From Streptococcus pseudopneumoniae (GTDB lineage Bacteria > Bacillota > Bacilli > Lactobacillales > Streptococcaceae): a stretch of 41,401 nucleotides of DNA. Within the stretch, counting starts at the first letter, position 1, and each line of letters opens with the position of its first letter. Positions 26,572-35,760 of this stretch are shown in pieces. Position numbers and translations under genes: made by a program. The notes beneath the pieces were generated by a model. It had not been told where the DNA came from. It was given only the letters and a program-made list of their open reading frames with translations, and made no database searches. The stretch lies in the NCBI RefSeq assembly GCF_001074975.1, contig NZ_JUUO01000115.1, forward strand, positions 1-41,401, read 5' to 3'.

Positions 26572-27279
26572 ATGAAAAAATCACTAAAAATTTTTGCGAC
26601 TTCCAAATGGTTTGACCTCTTCGGGGTTGCTTTGGTCGTTGGAATTGCAATTGCATCTGGTTACCTCAACTCACGACTCGACAAATTTGTAGACTGGGGA
26701 CCATGGACTGCTCTTGTGCCCTTTGGATTGATTTCCGTAACCAACGTTGGGATTTCCATGTTGTCCACTCGTTTTACAGGAAAATTAAGCAAATGGGGTA
26801 ATTACTTTGGTATCATCAATACTATTTTGTCTGGTAGCATTGATTATATCCTTGGAAATAAGGCTGCCATTATCACCTATCCTGTCACCTTCCTCATTTA
26901 TACCTTTGCCATAAAGAAATGGGAAGCTTCGCAAGAAGGCAGACCCAACCAAATGAGCCAAAAACAGGTAAAATTAGCGGCCATCATCATTTCAATCATC
27001 GCCTTCCTCTTTGCCTTTGTGACAAACTATATCGGCTATGGGGGTAAGATGAATCTCCTTGCCTACGTAACAACGATTGCCTTTGCACTGTCACTCATTG
27101 CCAATGCTTTGAACGCATTAAAACTCACAACTCAGTGGGGATTTTGGCTGATTTACAATTTCGTTCAGCTGACAAAGGCTGGCATTCAAGGAAACTTCGC
27201 CAATATCGGTAAATACATCTTTTATATCCTCAATGCAATTGGAGCTTTATTTGTCTGGAATGATGAAGAAGCTAGATAA
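26572..27279 (+). CDS. PnuC-like nicotinamide riboside/mononucleotide transporter family protein
   Basis: 235-residue membrane protein with about seven hydrophobic segments. The pattern WGNYFGIINTILSGSIDYILG and the later TQWGFWLIYNFVQLTKAG fit the PnuC family (vitamin-precursor facilitators). Substrate may be nicotinamide riboside, but PnuC relatives also carry thiamine or riboflavin. No NAD-biosynthesis gene is adjacent. The ribosome-binding site is weak (AAGAAAG, 14 bases away). No riboswitch was recognised in the 70 bases upstream. No clear terminator follows before the BOX element. Confidence 0.72.
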   Translation: MKKSLKIFATSKWFDLFGVALVVGIAIASGYLNSRLDKFVDWGPWTALVPFGLISVTNVGISMLSTRFTGKLSKWGNYFGIINTILSGSIDYILGNKAAIITYPVTFLIYTFAIKKWEASQEGRPNQMSQKQVKLAAIIISIIAFLFAFVTNYIGYGGKMNLLAYVTTIAFALSLIANALNALKLTTQWGFWLIYNFVQLTKAGIQGNFANIGKYIFYILNAIGALFVWNDEEAR

Positions 27280-27350
27280 ATAGAAAGAAACTCAAATAAA
27301 GAAAGCAAGACGACTTAATAGAATCCCCCTTCTACTATTTAGTATCATTT

Positions 27351-27457
27351 TATACTCTTCGAAAATCTCTTCAAACCACGTCAGCTTCGCCTTGCCGTAC
27401 TCAAGTACTGTCTGTGGCTAGCTTCCTAGTTTGTTTTTTGATTTTCATTGAGTATTA
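27351..27457 (+). repeat. Short BOX element (boxA-boxC, no boxB)
   Basis: TATACTCTTCGAAAATC … CTTGCCGTACTCAAGTACTG … GGCTAGCTTCCTAG … TTTTCATTGAGTATTA. Its right edge is two bases from the -35 box of the next gene pair. Confidence 0.9.
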
Positions 27458-27458
27458 G

Positions 27459-27487
27459 TTGTAACTCCCATTGGTTTGGTGTAGAAT
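27459..27487 (+). promoter_or_regulatory. Promoter of the two small membrane-protein genes
   Basis: TTGTAA (27459-27464), 17 bases, TAGAAT (27482-27487), directly abutting a BOX element. A ribosome-binding site GGGAGG follows before the ATG at 27517. Confidence 0.65.
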
Positions 27488-27516
27488 GAAGATAGATAAA
27501 AGAGGGAGGTCTTGTC

Positions 27517-27918
27517 ATGAAAAAACTCTTTAGAATCCATTTTACAGCAATTGCAGTCATCGATTTGCTACTATTTGCATTTTTTAGCACTAGACCCGAG
27601 ACAGCTTTCGACTGGCTCTTGCTCACTGGTTTTATTTTCCTCCTTGCTCAGGGACTCCTGCTATTTCGCTTGGTCGTCCAACTAAAAAATCAATTCGCTG
27701 AGATTTATCCTCAAATCAATAAAATGATTCGCTTCTACTATTTAGGGGTGCTCATCAGCGACTTTCTATTATTTGTCCTCTTAGCCTTCACTAGTTCTCA
27801 GCGATTTTCCACTCTTATGCCAATCGTCACTGCTTGTCATTATACTTTATATTATCTGACGACTGACTACCTAAGAGAAAACTATCCAGACTTTTACGAC
27901 AAACACATCACTCTATAG
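27517..27918 (+). CDS. Small membrane protein, first of a paralogous pair
   Basis: 133 residues with four predicted membrane helices (about 8-27, 32-55, 69-90, 97-118) and a short polar C-terminus (TDYLRENYPDFYDKH). It resembles the next gene in length, helix spacing, the MKK start, the ID..L[AL]F helix-1 motif, and the C-terminal D[FY]P-type end (RENYPDFYDKHI versus KRDFPKAYQKQI). No family is recognised and no catalytic residues are apparent. A good ribosome-binding site (GGGAGG) and promoter support expression. Confidence 0.75.
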   Translation: MKKLFRIHFTAIAVIDLLLFAFFSTRPETAFDWLLLTGFIFLLAQGLLLFRLVVQLKNQFAEIYPQINKMIRFYYLGVLISDFLLFVLLAFTSSQRFSTLMPIVTACHYTLYYLTTDYLRENYPDFYDKHITL

Positions 27919-27948
27919 GAGTGTCTCTAAGGAAAAGGAGGTTTTAGC

Positions 27949-28362
27949 ATGAAAAAAATCATCTTCATCAAAACTATTCAACTCCTTGTCATTGATGGAA
28001 TTATGCTGGCATTTTTGACATTTAAAGAAGGGCTTACTTGGGATTGGATTTTAATTTATAGCGGTTGGCTCATTTTCTTTCATCCTGTGCTATTGACCTA
28101 TCTGTCTAATCAGCTTTGTGACCACTTTAGTCAACTCTATTCCCAGATTAGACCGCGATTCTGGCGTTTTGCCTTACAAATCCTCCTATGGGATAGCCTG
28201 ATGATTCTCTCCTTGATATGTTTGAGTGGTGTGCCACTTTTCCTTCAGGGAACTCTCCTCATCCTAGGACATCTCATCCCTTCCTATCGCATAAGCCAAA
28301 GCCTGAAAAGAGATTTTCCTAAGGCCTATCAGAAACAGATTTCATTTTGGAGTATGTTATGA
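27949..28362 (+). CDS. Small membrane protein, second of a paralogous pair
   Basis: 137 residues, four predicted membrane helices, related to the gene 30 bases upstream (see that entry). The AAGGAGG before the ATG is near ideal. The pair share one promoter and end in one bidirectional terminator. Duplication followed by divergence is the simplest reading. The genes could work together in one membrane complex or as a heterodimer; I see no evidence for a specific function. Confidence 0.75.
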   Translation: MKKIIFIKTIQLLVIDGIMLAFLTFKEGLTWDWILIYSGWLIFFHPVLLTYLSNQLCDHFSQLYSQIRPRFWRFALQILLWDSLMILSLICLSGVPLFLQGTLLILGHLIPSYRISQSLKRDFPKAYQKQISFWSML

Positions 28363-28363
28363 T

Positions 28364-28412
28364 AGATAAGAAAAACCAAGCCGGCTGGACTTGGTCTTTC
28401 TTATCTATTTTT
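28364..28412. terminator. Bidirectional terminator (membrane-protein pair / dtd)
   Basis: AGATAAGAAAAACCAAG pairs with CTTGGTCTTTCTTATCT around a nine-base loop, then TATTTTT. The dtd stop codon lies inside the right arm. Confidence 0.85.
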
Positions 28413-28844
28413 AGTATCAAGGATTATGGTAACAGGTCCGTCATTGACCAGCTCAACCTGCATATCAGCTCCAAAGATGCCTGTCTGAACGGGCACTTCT
28501 TGCGCTAATTTTTGATTGAAAGCATCATAGAAGTCTGATGCCCTATCAGGCTTGGCTGCCCCTGTAAAGGCTGGACGATTGCCTTTCTTGGTATCCGCAA
28601 AGAGGGTAAACTGAGAAATAGAAAGGATTTCTCCTTCAATATCTTTGACAGATAGGTTCATCTTGCCTTCTGCGTCTGAAAAAATCCGCATGTTGACAAG
28701 CTTTCTCACAGCATAGTCCAAATCTTCCTCTTGGTCCTCTGGTCCAACACCAACCAGCAATAAGAGTCCCTGATTGATTTTTCCCTGAACCTGACCTTCG
28801 ATACTGACTTGGGCTTTTTTAACCCGTTGGATAATGATTTTCAT
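28401..28844 (-). CDS. dtd: D-aminoacyl-tRNA deacylase
   Basis: 147-residue DTD enzyme that hydrolyses D-aminoacyl-tRNA, using a Gly-cisPro motif and the SQFTL motif. Visible motifs: [17 protein letters not shown] (about residues 76-92) and the C-terminal [10 protein letters not shown]. The proofreading role fits its position right after rel, an arrangement common in Firmicutes; the gap is 29 bases. Full length. Confidence 0.96.
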   Translation of the reverse strand: MKIIIQRVKKAQVSIEGQVQGKINQGLLLLVGVGPEDQEEDLDYAVRKLVNMRIFSDAEGKMNLSVKDIEGEILSISQFTLFADTKKGNRPAFTGAAKPDRASDFYDAFNQKLAQEVPVQTGIFGADMQVELVNDGPVTIILDTKNR

Positions 28845-28873
28845 AATAGCCTTTCTAGTAAGAGCTAGGACAA

Positions 28874-31096
28874 TTAGCCATTGGTACGTTTAACAGAGTA
28901 AACTTCTGGCACACTCTTAATCTTGTCCACGACCGTAGTCAGCGTCGAGAGGTTGGCAATGCCAAAGGATACATGGATATTAGCAAATTTCATATCCTTG
29001 GTTGGTTGAGCGTTGACTGTTGAGATATTCTTGGTTGTGTTTGATAGAACCTGCAGTACATCGTTCAACAGTCCTGTACGATTGAGACCATAGATATCGA
29101 TATGGGCCATATACTCCTTATTTGAGTTTGAATACTGGCCTTCCCACTCCACATCAAGGAGACGTTGCTCGTAGTTTTCTTGGGCACGCAGATTCATACA
29201 GTCCACACGGTGAATAGCCACACCACGCCCCTTGGTAATGTAGCCAACAATATCGTCACCAGGAACAGGATTACAACACTTAGCAATCCGCACTAGGAGA
29301 CCTGAGGCTCCTTCAATGACCACACCACCCTCATGCTTAACCTTGAGGGTTTCTTTGTTTTCAACCTTGACCTCGCCACCTTTGACAAGTTCTTCTGCCT
29401 CCGCCTTGGCCTTGGCACGTTCTTCTTCACGGCGTTCCTTTTCAGTCAGACGGTTAAAGACGGTAATCGCACCGATTTCTCCAAAACCAATGGCCGCAAA
29501 GAGGGATTCTTCTGTCTTGTAGCTGGTCTTTTGAAGAACTTGGTCCATATGGCGCTTGTCCATGAATTTATTAGCCACATAACCATTTTCTTGGAACTGA
29601 GCCATCAGCATTTCACGACCCTTGTTGACAGACAATTCCTTATCTTGATTTTTAAAGAATTGGCGAATCTTGTTACGGGCCTTGCTGGTCTTGACCATGT
29701 TGAGCCAGTCACGGCTCGGCCCAAAGGAGTTGGGGTTAGTGACAATTTCAACCTGATCCCCTGTTTTGAGCTTAGTTGTCAGCGGAACCATGCGACCATT
29801 AACCTTGGCACCAGTTGCTTTTTCCCCTACTTTAGTATGAATTTCGTATGCAAAATCAATAGGTCCTGAATCTTTTGGAAGAGAGCGGACAGCCCCATCT
29901 GGAGTAAAGACGTAAATCTCCTCAGCCAGATAGTTTTCCTTAACTGAATCGACAAATTCCTTGGCATCATCAGCCTGGTCTTGGAGTTCCATCATCTCCT
30001 TGATCCAGTTCATCCCAATAGCTGATTCCTTGCTGTTAACCTGCCCCTTAACGCCTTTCTTATAAGCCCAGTGAGCCGCAACCCCGTACTCAGCCACCTC
30101 GTGCATGGCCTTGGTTCGAATCTGGAATTCAATCGGGCCTTTTGGCCCATAAACAGTCGTATGGATAGACTGGTAACCATTGGCCTTGCGGTTGGCGATA
30201 TAGTCTTTGAAGCGCCCAGGCATGGGTTTCCAAAGCTCATGCACATAACCAAGCATGGCATAAACATCACTTTGGGTATCCAAAATACAACGAATGGCAA
30301 TCAGGTCATAGATTTCCTCAAACCGTTTTCTCTTATCCTGCATTTTGCGGAAAATCGAGTAAATATGCTTGGGACGACCGTAAATTTTCCCTTTCAAGTG
30401 ATGATCTGTCGTATAGTATTCTAGTTTCGTAACTACCTCATCCACCAAGGCCTCACGCTCTCTGCGCTTTTCCTTCATCATATGGGTAATCTTGTAAAAC
30501 TCCGTTGGGTTGAGATAACGGAAAGATAGGTCTTCCAATTCCCATTTGACACTGGAAATCCCCAGACGGTGGGCAAGCGGGGCATAGATTTCCATAGTTT
30601 CTTTGGAAATTCGCTCCTGCTTGTCTTTTCGAAGGTGTTTCAGGGTTCGCATATTGTGCAAGCGGTCAGACAGTTTGACCAAGATAACGCGGATGTCCTC
30701 AGACATGGCCATGAGCATCTTGCGATGATTTTCAGCCAACTGCTCCTCAATCGATTTGTACTCGACCTTACCAAGCTTGGTAACCCCGTCGACAATCACG
30801 CGCACATCAGGCCCAAACTCTCTTTCCAAATCATCCAAGGTCGCCTCTGTATCCTCAACCACGTCATGCAAGAAACCACAAGCTACCGTTACAGCATCAA
30901 GCTTGAGCTTAGCTAAAATACCTGCCACTTGGATGGGGTGAATGATATAAGGCTCACCTGATTTGCGATATTGACCACTATGGCATTCCACCGCATAGAC
31001 CAAGGCCTTATGGACAAAATGGACATCCTCTTCCGTTAAATATTCTTTGGTTAAAGCGACAACTTCTTCGCCTGTTAAATTCACTTCTTTTGGCAT
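28874..31096 (-). CDS. rel: Bifunctional (p)ppGpp synthetase/hydrolase Rel
   Basis: The 740-residue RSH protein makes and degrades the stringent-response alarmone (p)ppGpp. Domains in order: HD hydrolase (about 25-175, [13 protein letters not shown]), synthetase (about 230-345, with [14 protein letters not shown] and [20 protein letters not shown]), TGS (about 395-455), zinc-finger helical part with [17 protein letters not shown], and ACT/RRM (about 665-740). The hydrolase HD residues are intact, so it is bifunctional rather than a RelA-type synthetase only. It is first of a rel-dtd operon. Confidence 0.97.
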   Translation of the reverse strand: MPKEVNLTGEEVVALTKEYLTEEDVHFVHKALVYAVECHSGQYRKSGEPYIIHPIQVAGILAKLKLDAVTVACGFLHDVVEDTEATLDDLEREFGPDVRVIVDGVTKLGKVEYKSIEEQLAENHRKMLMAMSEDIRVILVKLSDRLHNMRTLKHLRKDKQERISKETMEIYAPLAHRLGISSVKWELEDLSFRYLNPTEFYKITHMMKEKRREREALVDEVVTKLEYYTTDHHLKGKIYGRPKHIYSIFRKMQDKRKRFEEIYDLIAIRCILDTQSDVYAMLGYVHELWKPMPGRFKDYIANRKANGYQSIHTTVYGPKGPIEFQIRTKAMHEVAEYGVAAHWAYKKGVKGQVNSKESAIGMNWIKEMMELQDQADDAKEFVDSVKENYLAEEIYVFTPDGAVRSLPKDSGPIDFAYEIHTKVGEKATGAKVNGRMVPLTTKLKTGDQVEIVTNPNSFGPSRDWLNMVKTSKARNKIRQFFKNQDKELSVNKGREMLMAQFQENGYVANKFMDKRHMDQVLQKTSYKTEESLFAAIGFGEIGAITVFNRLTEKERREEERAKAKAEAEELVKGGEVKVENKETLKVKHEGGVVIEGASGLLVRIAKCCNPVPGDDIVGYITKGRGVAIHRVDCMNLRAQENYEQRLLDVEWEGQYSNSNKEYMAHIDIYGLNRTGLLNDVLQVLSNTTKNISTVNAQPTKDMKFANIHVSFGIANLSTLTTVVDKIKSVPEVYSVKRTNG

Positions 31097-31174
31097 CTCT
31101 ACTCTCCAATTCTTCCTACCATTTTATCACTTTTTTAAGAATATGAAAACTAGATTGGAACAGAATAAGAAAAA

Positions 31175-31219
31175 AATAATTCAGAATTGATTGACAATTC
31201 TGAATTATTAGTCTATAAT
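31175..31219 (+). promoter_or_regulatory. Consensus promoter embedded in a perfect 15-bp palindrome
   Basis: Arms AATAATTCAGAATTG (31175-31189) and CAATTCTGAATTATT (31195-31209) are perfect with a five-base centre. The -35 box TTGACA (31191-31196) lies in the palindrome centre, and after 17 bases comes TATAAT (31214-31219). A repressor dimer on the palindrome would block the promoter. It points toward the small secreted-protein gene at 31440, leaving a leader of about 215 bases. Confidence 0.75.
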
Positions 31220-31319
31220 ATATTACGAAGTTAGATTTTAAACTTAGGTGATAGAAGGAGAGATAGAAGAACGGAAACCATATTGTAACCGAAAGACTTT
31301 CTGACTTCCCCAATTCCAT

Positions 31320-31399
31320 TGAAGATACGAAAGATAAACGATGGAACTCGTGGCACATACACTGGTACCTTGACTGGATTTTGGAATTAAAATCCTCAA
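31320..31399 (+). pseudogene. Possible relic of a short gene similar to the next one
   Basis: One plus-strand frame reads IPLKIRKINDGTRGTYTGTL and TGFWN, then a stop (about 31320-31399). It resembles the end of the 31440 gene (SIKQANDGVYATYEGQLTPL): NDG, TY and G-L match in register. Upstream in this frame there are stops and no start. The match is short, so this is tentative. Confidence 0.3.
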
Positions 31400-31439
31400 G
31401 ATACTTTCTTTTATCCTTTAGTTTATAAGGAGAACACCT

Positions 31440-31700
31440 ATGAAAAAAACTGCTATTTCTATCTTTGCTCTCCTAGTGTTAGGAGTTAGCTGCCTGTTCC
31501 TATTCAGCCAGCAAGGCTATAAAAAAACAGTCGTTCAATACTATGCTAAGGACCAGAACCTGCCCAATAGGATAACTTATAGTGAATATAATGATAAACA
31601 AGAAGCCAACTACGGTGGCACTCTAAACATCACATCTATCAAACAAGCTAATGACGGAGTTTATGCAACCTATGAAGGGCAATTGACACCTCTCCAATAG
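31440..31700 (+). CDS. Small secreted or membrane-anchored protein, unknown function
   Basis: 86 residues: a basic start (MKK), a hydrophobic stretch AISIFALLVLGVSCLFLFS (about 5-23) that reads as a signal peptide or signal anchor, then a mature part of about 60 residues rich in Tyr, Asn and Lys, ending in YATYEGQLTPLQ. There is a Cys in the hydrophobic core, but its surroundings (VSCLFLF) do not fit a lipobox well. Family not recognised; the arrangement recalls YxeA-type DUF1093 small proteins. A ribosome-binding site AAGGAG is present. The palindrome promoter upstream suggests tight regulation. Confidence 0.7.
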   Translation: MKKTAISIFALLVLGVSCLFLFSQQGYKKTVVQYYAKDQNLPNRITYSEYNDKQEANYGGTLNITSIKQANDGVYATYEGQLTPLQ

Positions 31701-31826
31701 TGATAAATTGATAACCAGCCTGTCTTCATCCAGTCATGCTGGTTTTTAAGTTCATTCTAAATCCTTACCTATTCTCCCTAACTGTGCTATACTTATCTTA
31801 GTACATTCTTTGAGATTGGAGCTAAT

Positions 31827-32456
31827 ATGAAAATCCATAAAACTGTGAATCCTGTTGCCTATGAAAATACCTATTACCTAGAAGGCGAAAAGCACCTCAT
31901 CGTTGTCGATCCTGGTAGCCATTGGGAAGCCATTCGTCAGACAATTGAGAAGATCAACAAACCGATCTGTGCTATTCTCTTGACCCACGCCCATTATGAC
32001 CATATCATGAGTCTGGACTTGGTGCGCGAGACTTTTGGCAATCCTCCTGTCTATATCGCAGAGAGCGAAGCTAGCTGGCTCTATACTCCTGTCGACAATC
32101 TCTCTGGTCTCCCTCGCCACGATGATATGGCAGATGTGGTCGCAAAACCTGCAGAGCACACCTTTGTCTTTCATGAGGAATATCAGATTGAAGAGTTCCG
32201 TTTCACTGTCTTGCCAACACCAGGTCACTCTATCGGTGGCGTTTCTATCGTCTTTTCTGATGCTCACCTAGTCTTGACAGGTGATGCCCTGTTCCGTGAA
32301 ACTATCGGACGAACAGATCTTCCAACTGGTAGTACGGAGCAACTTCTCCATAGTATCCAGACCCAACTCTTCACTCTACCAAACTACGACGTCTATCCAG
32401 GGCATGGTCCAGCTACAACCATCGCTCATGAAAAGACCTTCAATCCCTTTTTCTAG
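31827..32456 (+). CDS. MBL-fold metallo-hydrolase (glyoxalase II-like)
   Basis: 209-residue metallo-beta-lactamase-fold hydrolase with the metal motif THAHYDH (residues 53-59), further ligands in TPGHS, LTGDALF and YPGHGPATT, as in glyoxalase II and other thioesterase-like MBL enzymes. It is shorter than true glyoxalase II (no C-terminal helical domain), so the substrate is uncertain. No signal peptide. A TATACT box lies about 40 bases before the ATG. A strong hairpin further downstream may terminate it. Confidence 0.9.
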   Translation: MKIHKTVNPVAYENTYYLEGEKHLIVVDPGSHWEAIRQTIEKINKPICAILLTHAHYDHIMSLDLVRETFGNPPVYIAESEASWLYTPVDNLSGLPRHDDMADVVAKPAEHTFVFHEEYQIEEFRFTVLPTPGHSIGGVSIVFSDAHLVLTGDALFRETIGRTDLPTGSTEQLLHSIQTQLFTLPNYDVYPGHGPATTIAHEKTFNPFF

Positions 32457-32504
32457 CAAGATGATGATAATGACTATCGCAATTTAAGTAAACTATAGCA
32501 GTTT

Positions 32505-32595
32505 GAAATTGAAATAGTACAACATGACTTCTAATTCATTTTTATAAATTACTTTCAATTTTCCAATCGATTTGTTCAGACTTTATTTCATCTCA
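32505..32595 (+). repeat. Diverged dispersed repeat, copy 2
   Basis: Aligns without gaps to 6466-6556 (see that entry). It lies immediately downstream of the MBL gene, at the left edge of the surface-protein/recombinase segment, and may mark an old insertion boundary. Confidence 0.55.
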
Positions 32596-32622
32596 CTATA
32601 TTTATACTATTTTAAAATTATA

Positions 32623-32668
32623 AAAACGCATAATATCAGATGTAGAAAAATTTGATATTATGCGTTTT
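32623..32668. terminator. 16-bp perfect hairpin, likely bidirectional terminator
   Basis: AAAACGCATAATATCA (32623-32638) and TGATATTATGCGTTTT (32653-32668) surround a 14-base loop. T runs at the ends allow termination of the MBL gene (plus) and of the LPXTG gene (minus). Confidence 0.8.
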
Positions 32669-32752
32669 ATCATGAAAAGATTTTCTAAATTATCTCCTCA
32701 AATTGATTTTTTCACAGTCTAAAATAATTGATATATAAACTATGAATTGGAG

Positions 32753-35503
32753 TTATTCTGACTCCTTACGAAAGCTAAATAATCCAGCAGTTAGAGTTAA
32801 CATTCCAAATAGGGTGGCGAGAATTGAGTGATTTTCTCCAGTATTTGGCAAAGTCTTAGCTACTTGTTTCGAAATAGTTTCAGTCTTAGTTGCTAACGAC
32901 TCAGCTTGAGTTTTTGTACTACTTGCGTCATTTCCTTTTTGTTCTGTGGTTGTTGGAGTATTATTACTATTTACAACTGGAACAGGAATTGTAGTACCTC
33001 CGTTATCACGACTTGCGGCAACTTTGAAAGTCATAGCATAGATACTAAAGTGATTGGTTTCAAAAGTCACCTTATCTGCATCTTGTTTGAACTTCAATGC
33101 TTGTAAAGTACCGTCTGGAGCAACATAATAGACATTTTCAACTGGCTTATCGGCAGAAAGACTTACTAGAACCATGCCGTTTGGCTGGATAGCTTTACCA
33201 TTCGCGTCATATAGATGAATGTCAAAGGCCTTGTAGTCTTTTGATTCAAGTGAAGTCGGCTTGGTTTCTTCTACCTTGATATAGCTGACATTTTTGAGTG
33301 TTGCTTCTGAACCATGCACTTGAACGCTTCCAGCTTTGTTCGAAAGAACACGAGTATTGTTTGGGATGGCTGGATTAAGCGTAGGCGTTACGGGAGTTGT
33401 CGGTGTTATTGGAGCAACTGGATTCACAGGTTGTTCAGTTGGTTTCTCTGGCTTAGCAGGTTGTGGTTGATCTGGAACAGCTGGTGTAACTGGTTTTGGT
33501 GTGTCAGGAACTACAGGTTTCTCGATTGGCTTTTCTGCTGGTTTCACTGGTTTAGTAGGCTGTGGTTGATCAGCTGGAACAGTAGGAACACTTGGCTGCT
33601 TGTCTGGCTTAGGTTGCTCGCTTGGCTTAACTTCAGGTTTCACTTGCTCGGCTGGTTTTTCAGCAGGGTTCTTAAATAAGAAAACGTAAGTATCGTAGGT
33701 TTCACCATATAGATTGTATGAATGAGTTTTAGTTTTCTCATCATAGCGATTTGTTTCTTCACCTGGGTATCCTAGAAAATAGAGTTCTTCTAGTTTTTTA
33801 TCCTTAGTTAATGTATAAACCTGGATATCTTCTTTCTTCTCTTTTGATTTGAAAGTTAAAGAGATGCCACCACCTTGGAGAGTTCGATTTGTTCCGTAAG
33901 TTGGATTTCCATTTTTATTAGGAACTTCATAAAAGATTGTATAAGCTTCGTAGTTCATTCCTTCCAATTCTGGAACTTTTACTCGAACAAGAGCAGGTTT
34001 AAACCTACTGTCCATATCTCCAAATCCGCTACCTTTAAATTTTATCTCTTTACCGTTTTCGAACATCGGATTATTGAAATTCGAATTAAAAGTATTTACT
34101 TTTATATGAGAGCCTGCATGAAGTAAGTCTGGTTCAGCTGTCCACCAACCATAAGATGTTTTTTCTACATTTTCAGCAGGAAGGGGAACAGCAAGGTCGT
34201 TTGTTGTTAGAGTAGGGCGACCTGTTCCGTTATTAAACCAACGTTTTGGCTGGTCGTTTCGATAAGGAATCTTTGGCAATCCAGCATTTTCAGCTGGTTC
34301 TACTGGCTTGGTAGGCTGTGGTTGCTCTGTAGGTTTAACCTCTGGTTGAGGGTTTTCTGCTGGTTTTGGATTCGGAATTGGAGTTTCAACCGGCTTGTTC
34401 TCAGCTGGTTTCGGCTGCTCAGTTGGCTTAACTGTTTCAACTGGTTTTGAAATTTCAGCAGGTTTTTCTGTTTCCGCTGGTTGCGGATCTTTAGGTGTTG
34501 GTTTTTCTTCTACTGGTTTATTTTTAGTGTAAATAAAATAGTAGCGGAAAAGATTATCTCCTTTACCATTTTTGTAGCCAGAACCACGCAAAGCATAGGC
34601 TGCATCATAACTAACTCTGACAACTTTTGGATCTGGGTCAATATCTGGATGGTCTGCAGCTGATTTTACGACGTGGCTAAAAGTGTAGTCGGAGAATTTT
34701 TTTGCTGTTAGTATTCCATCTGCACTATCTCTATCGGTATCGAATCTTGACGAGACAACTGTTGTATATTTTGGAACATCAATCCTTGATTCATTGGTGT
34801 ATCCATGCTTCTTGACACGATCAGCATCTAAGAAATCTGCTTGGATTTCGTATGTTCGATAAGTCGAGTCTGATAAAGTAGGGAAAGCTTGTCCATTTGT
34901 TCCGGGAATTGGTGTGGCCAAAAATTTGTCAAAATCTATCCCAGAAAGCGCGTAAAGTTTTCGATTTGCTTCAAGATAAACCTTGTCGTTCTCTTCTTTA
35001 GTCATAGATAAAACTGCGCCAGTTTTGTATGCTAAATCTTCCGCCTCTTTCTTTTTTATTTCTTCAGAGTCTGTTATAGGTTGTTCTGGTTCAGGCGTTA
35101 TGATTGGTAGGCCTGGCTCAGGTAGCTGATTAGTTGGATCAACGTTGTATTTTTTCTCGATCTCAGCATTTTTCTTATCTTCTGCGATAGCCTCATCCGT
35201 TCCGTTTGCAAGAATGTTGCCCTCGGTCGAAGGTTTTTCGACAGACGCGGGCTCTTCTACTGGCTTTTCAGCAGGTTTCGAAACTTCTTTTCCTGGTTTT
35301 GGCTTAGCGATTGGGTCGAGCATACTGAAATCAACCCAGCTACCATTAGGTTTTGTTGCAGGTGTTGGTTGAGCAACATTAGGTTTAGCAGCAGCATTTG
35401 GCTGCGGCGCAACGTTTTCCTCGGCATGCACCAAAGTTGGCACTACAGCACTAAGAGTGACAGCAGAAAAGGTAACAATACCTAGTTTAGTGAGTTTATT
35501 CAT
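32753..35503 (-). CDS. LPXTG cell-wall-anchored surface protein, multidomain, proline/lysine/glutamate-rich
   Basis: The 916-residue protein is exported and sortase-anchored. Layout: signal peptide to about residue 27 (LSAVVPTLVHA), a charged Pro-rich region, a first globular region (about 150-330), a repeat-rich linker of KPAE/QPKP/PVE units (about 335-410), a second globular region (about 415-620), a second Pro-rich linker (about 620-710), a beta-rich domain (about 715-830, ending HFSIYAMTFKV), and LPNTGE at 885-890 followed by a helix and FRKESE. The Pro-rich stretches look like rigid stalks, so the globular regions are probable ligand-binding heads; I recognise no known adhesin for them. 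The start at 35503 follows GAGGAGG. It is placed with a serine recombinase between core genes, consistent with an acquired locus. An adhesin role is inferred. Confidence 0.88.
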   Translation of the reverse strand: MNKLTKLGIVTFSAVTLSAVVPTLVHAEENVAPQPNAAAKPNVAQPTPATKPNGSWVDFSMLDPIAKPKPGKEVSKPAEKPVEEPASVEKPSTEGNILANGTDEAIAEDKKNAEIEKKYNVDPTNQLPEPGLPIITPEPEQPITDSEEIKKKEAEDLAYKTGAVLSMTKEENDKVYLEANRKLYALSGIDFDKFLATPIPGTNGQAFPTLSDSTYRTYEIQADFLDADRVKKHGYTNESRIDVPKYTTVVSSRFDTDRDSADGILTAKKFSDYTFSHVVKSAADHPDIDPDPKVVRVSYDAAYALRGSGYKNGKGDNLFRYYFIYTKNKPVEEKPTPKDPQPAETEKPAEISKPVETVKPTEQPKPAENKPVETPIPNPKPAENPQPEVKPTEQPQPTKPVEPAENAGLPKIPYRNDQPKRWFNNGTGRPTLTTNDLAVPLPAENVEKTSYGWWTAEPDLLHAGSHIKVNTFNSNFNNPMFENGKEIKFKGSGFGDMDSRFKPALVRVKVPELEGMNYEAYTIFYEVPNKNGNPTYGTNRTLQGGGISLTFKSKEKKEDIQVYTLTKDKKLEELYFLGYPGEETNRYDEKTKTHSYNLYGETYDTYVFLFKNPAEKPAEQVKPEVKPSEQPKPDKQPSVPTVPADQPQPTKPVKPAEKPIEKPVVPDTPKPVTPAVPDQPQPAKPEKPTEQPVNPVAPITPTTPVTPTLNPAIPNNTRVLSNKAGSVQVHGSEATLKNVSYIKVEETKPTSLESKDYKAFDIHLYDANGKAIQPNGMVLVSLSADKPVENVYYVAPDGTLQALKFKQDADKVTFETNHFSIYAMTFKVAASRDNGGTTIPVPVVNSNNTPTTTEQKGNDASSTKTQAESLATKTETISKQVAKTLPNTGENHSILATLFGMLTLTAGLFSFRKESE

Positions 35504-35545
35504 AATTTTTCCTCCTCAGGAATATAAAATTGCCTTTTTAGGCTT

Positions 35546-35574
35546 ATAAAATGACAAAATCAACTTCCTTTCAA
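35546..35574 (-). promoter_or_regulatory. Promoter of the LPXTG gene
   Basis: On the minus strand: TTGAAA (35569-35574), 17 bases, TTTTAT (35546-35551), giving a leader of about 35-40 bases. A 7-bp hairpin (CTATCTC/GAGATAG, 35731-35749) lies further upstream. Confidence 0.6.
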
Positions 35575-35760
35575 GACCACAAAAGCAAAATTTTGAGCCA
35601 ACTCATTATCTAAACATTTAATGTTCTTGATAGAAGCCTTAAATGAACCTTCATCCATTAACTGAACAATACAGCTATCATACTATTACATATCTTAATG
35701 ATTTTTAAGTTTTTTGTTACCAAAAGCTAGCTATCTCCTTTAGAGATAGGGAACTAACTG

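Noticed and set aside
29333..30924. Several long plus-strand frames opposite rel
   Set aside because: They lie antisense to a complete, conserved Rel protein, lack ribosome-binding sites and show no family features.
31116..31358. 80-codon minus-strand frame upstream of rel
   Set aside because: It crosses the palindromic promoter, has no start signal and reads as low-complexity AT-rich sequence.
33314..33679. Plus-strand frame rich in Trp/Arg opposite the LPXTG gene
   Set aside because: It is the reverse reading of the proline-rich linker; the bias comes from the repeat codons.
33380..34500. Regularly recurring short motifs that could look like a CRISPR array
   Set aside because: They are coding repeats (KPAE, QPKP units) in frame within the LPXTG protein, with irregular spacing and no unique spacers.
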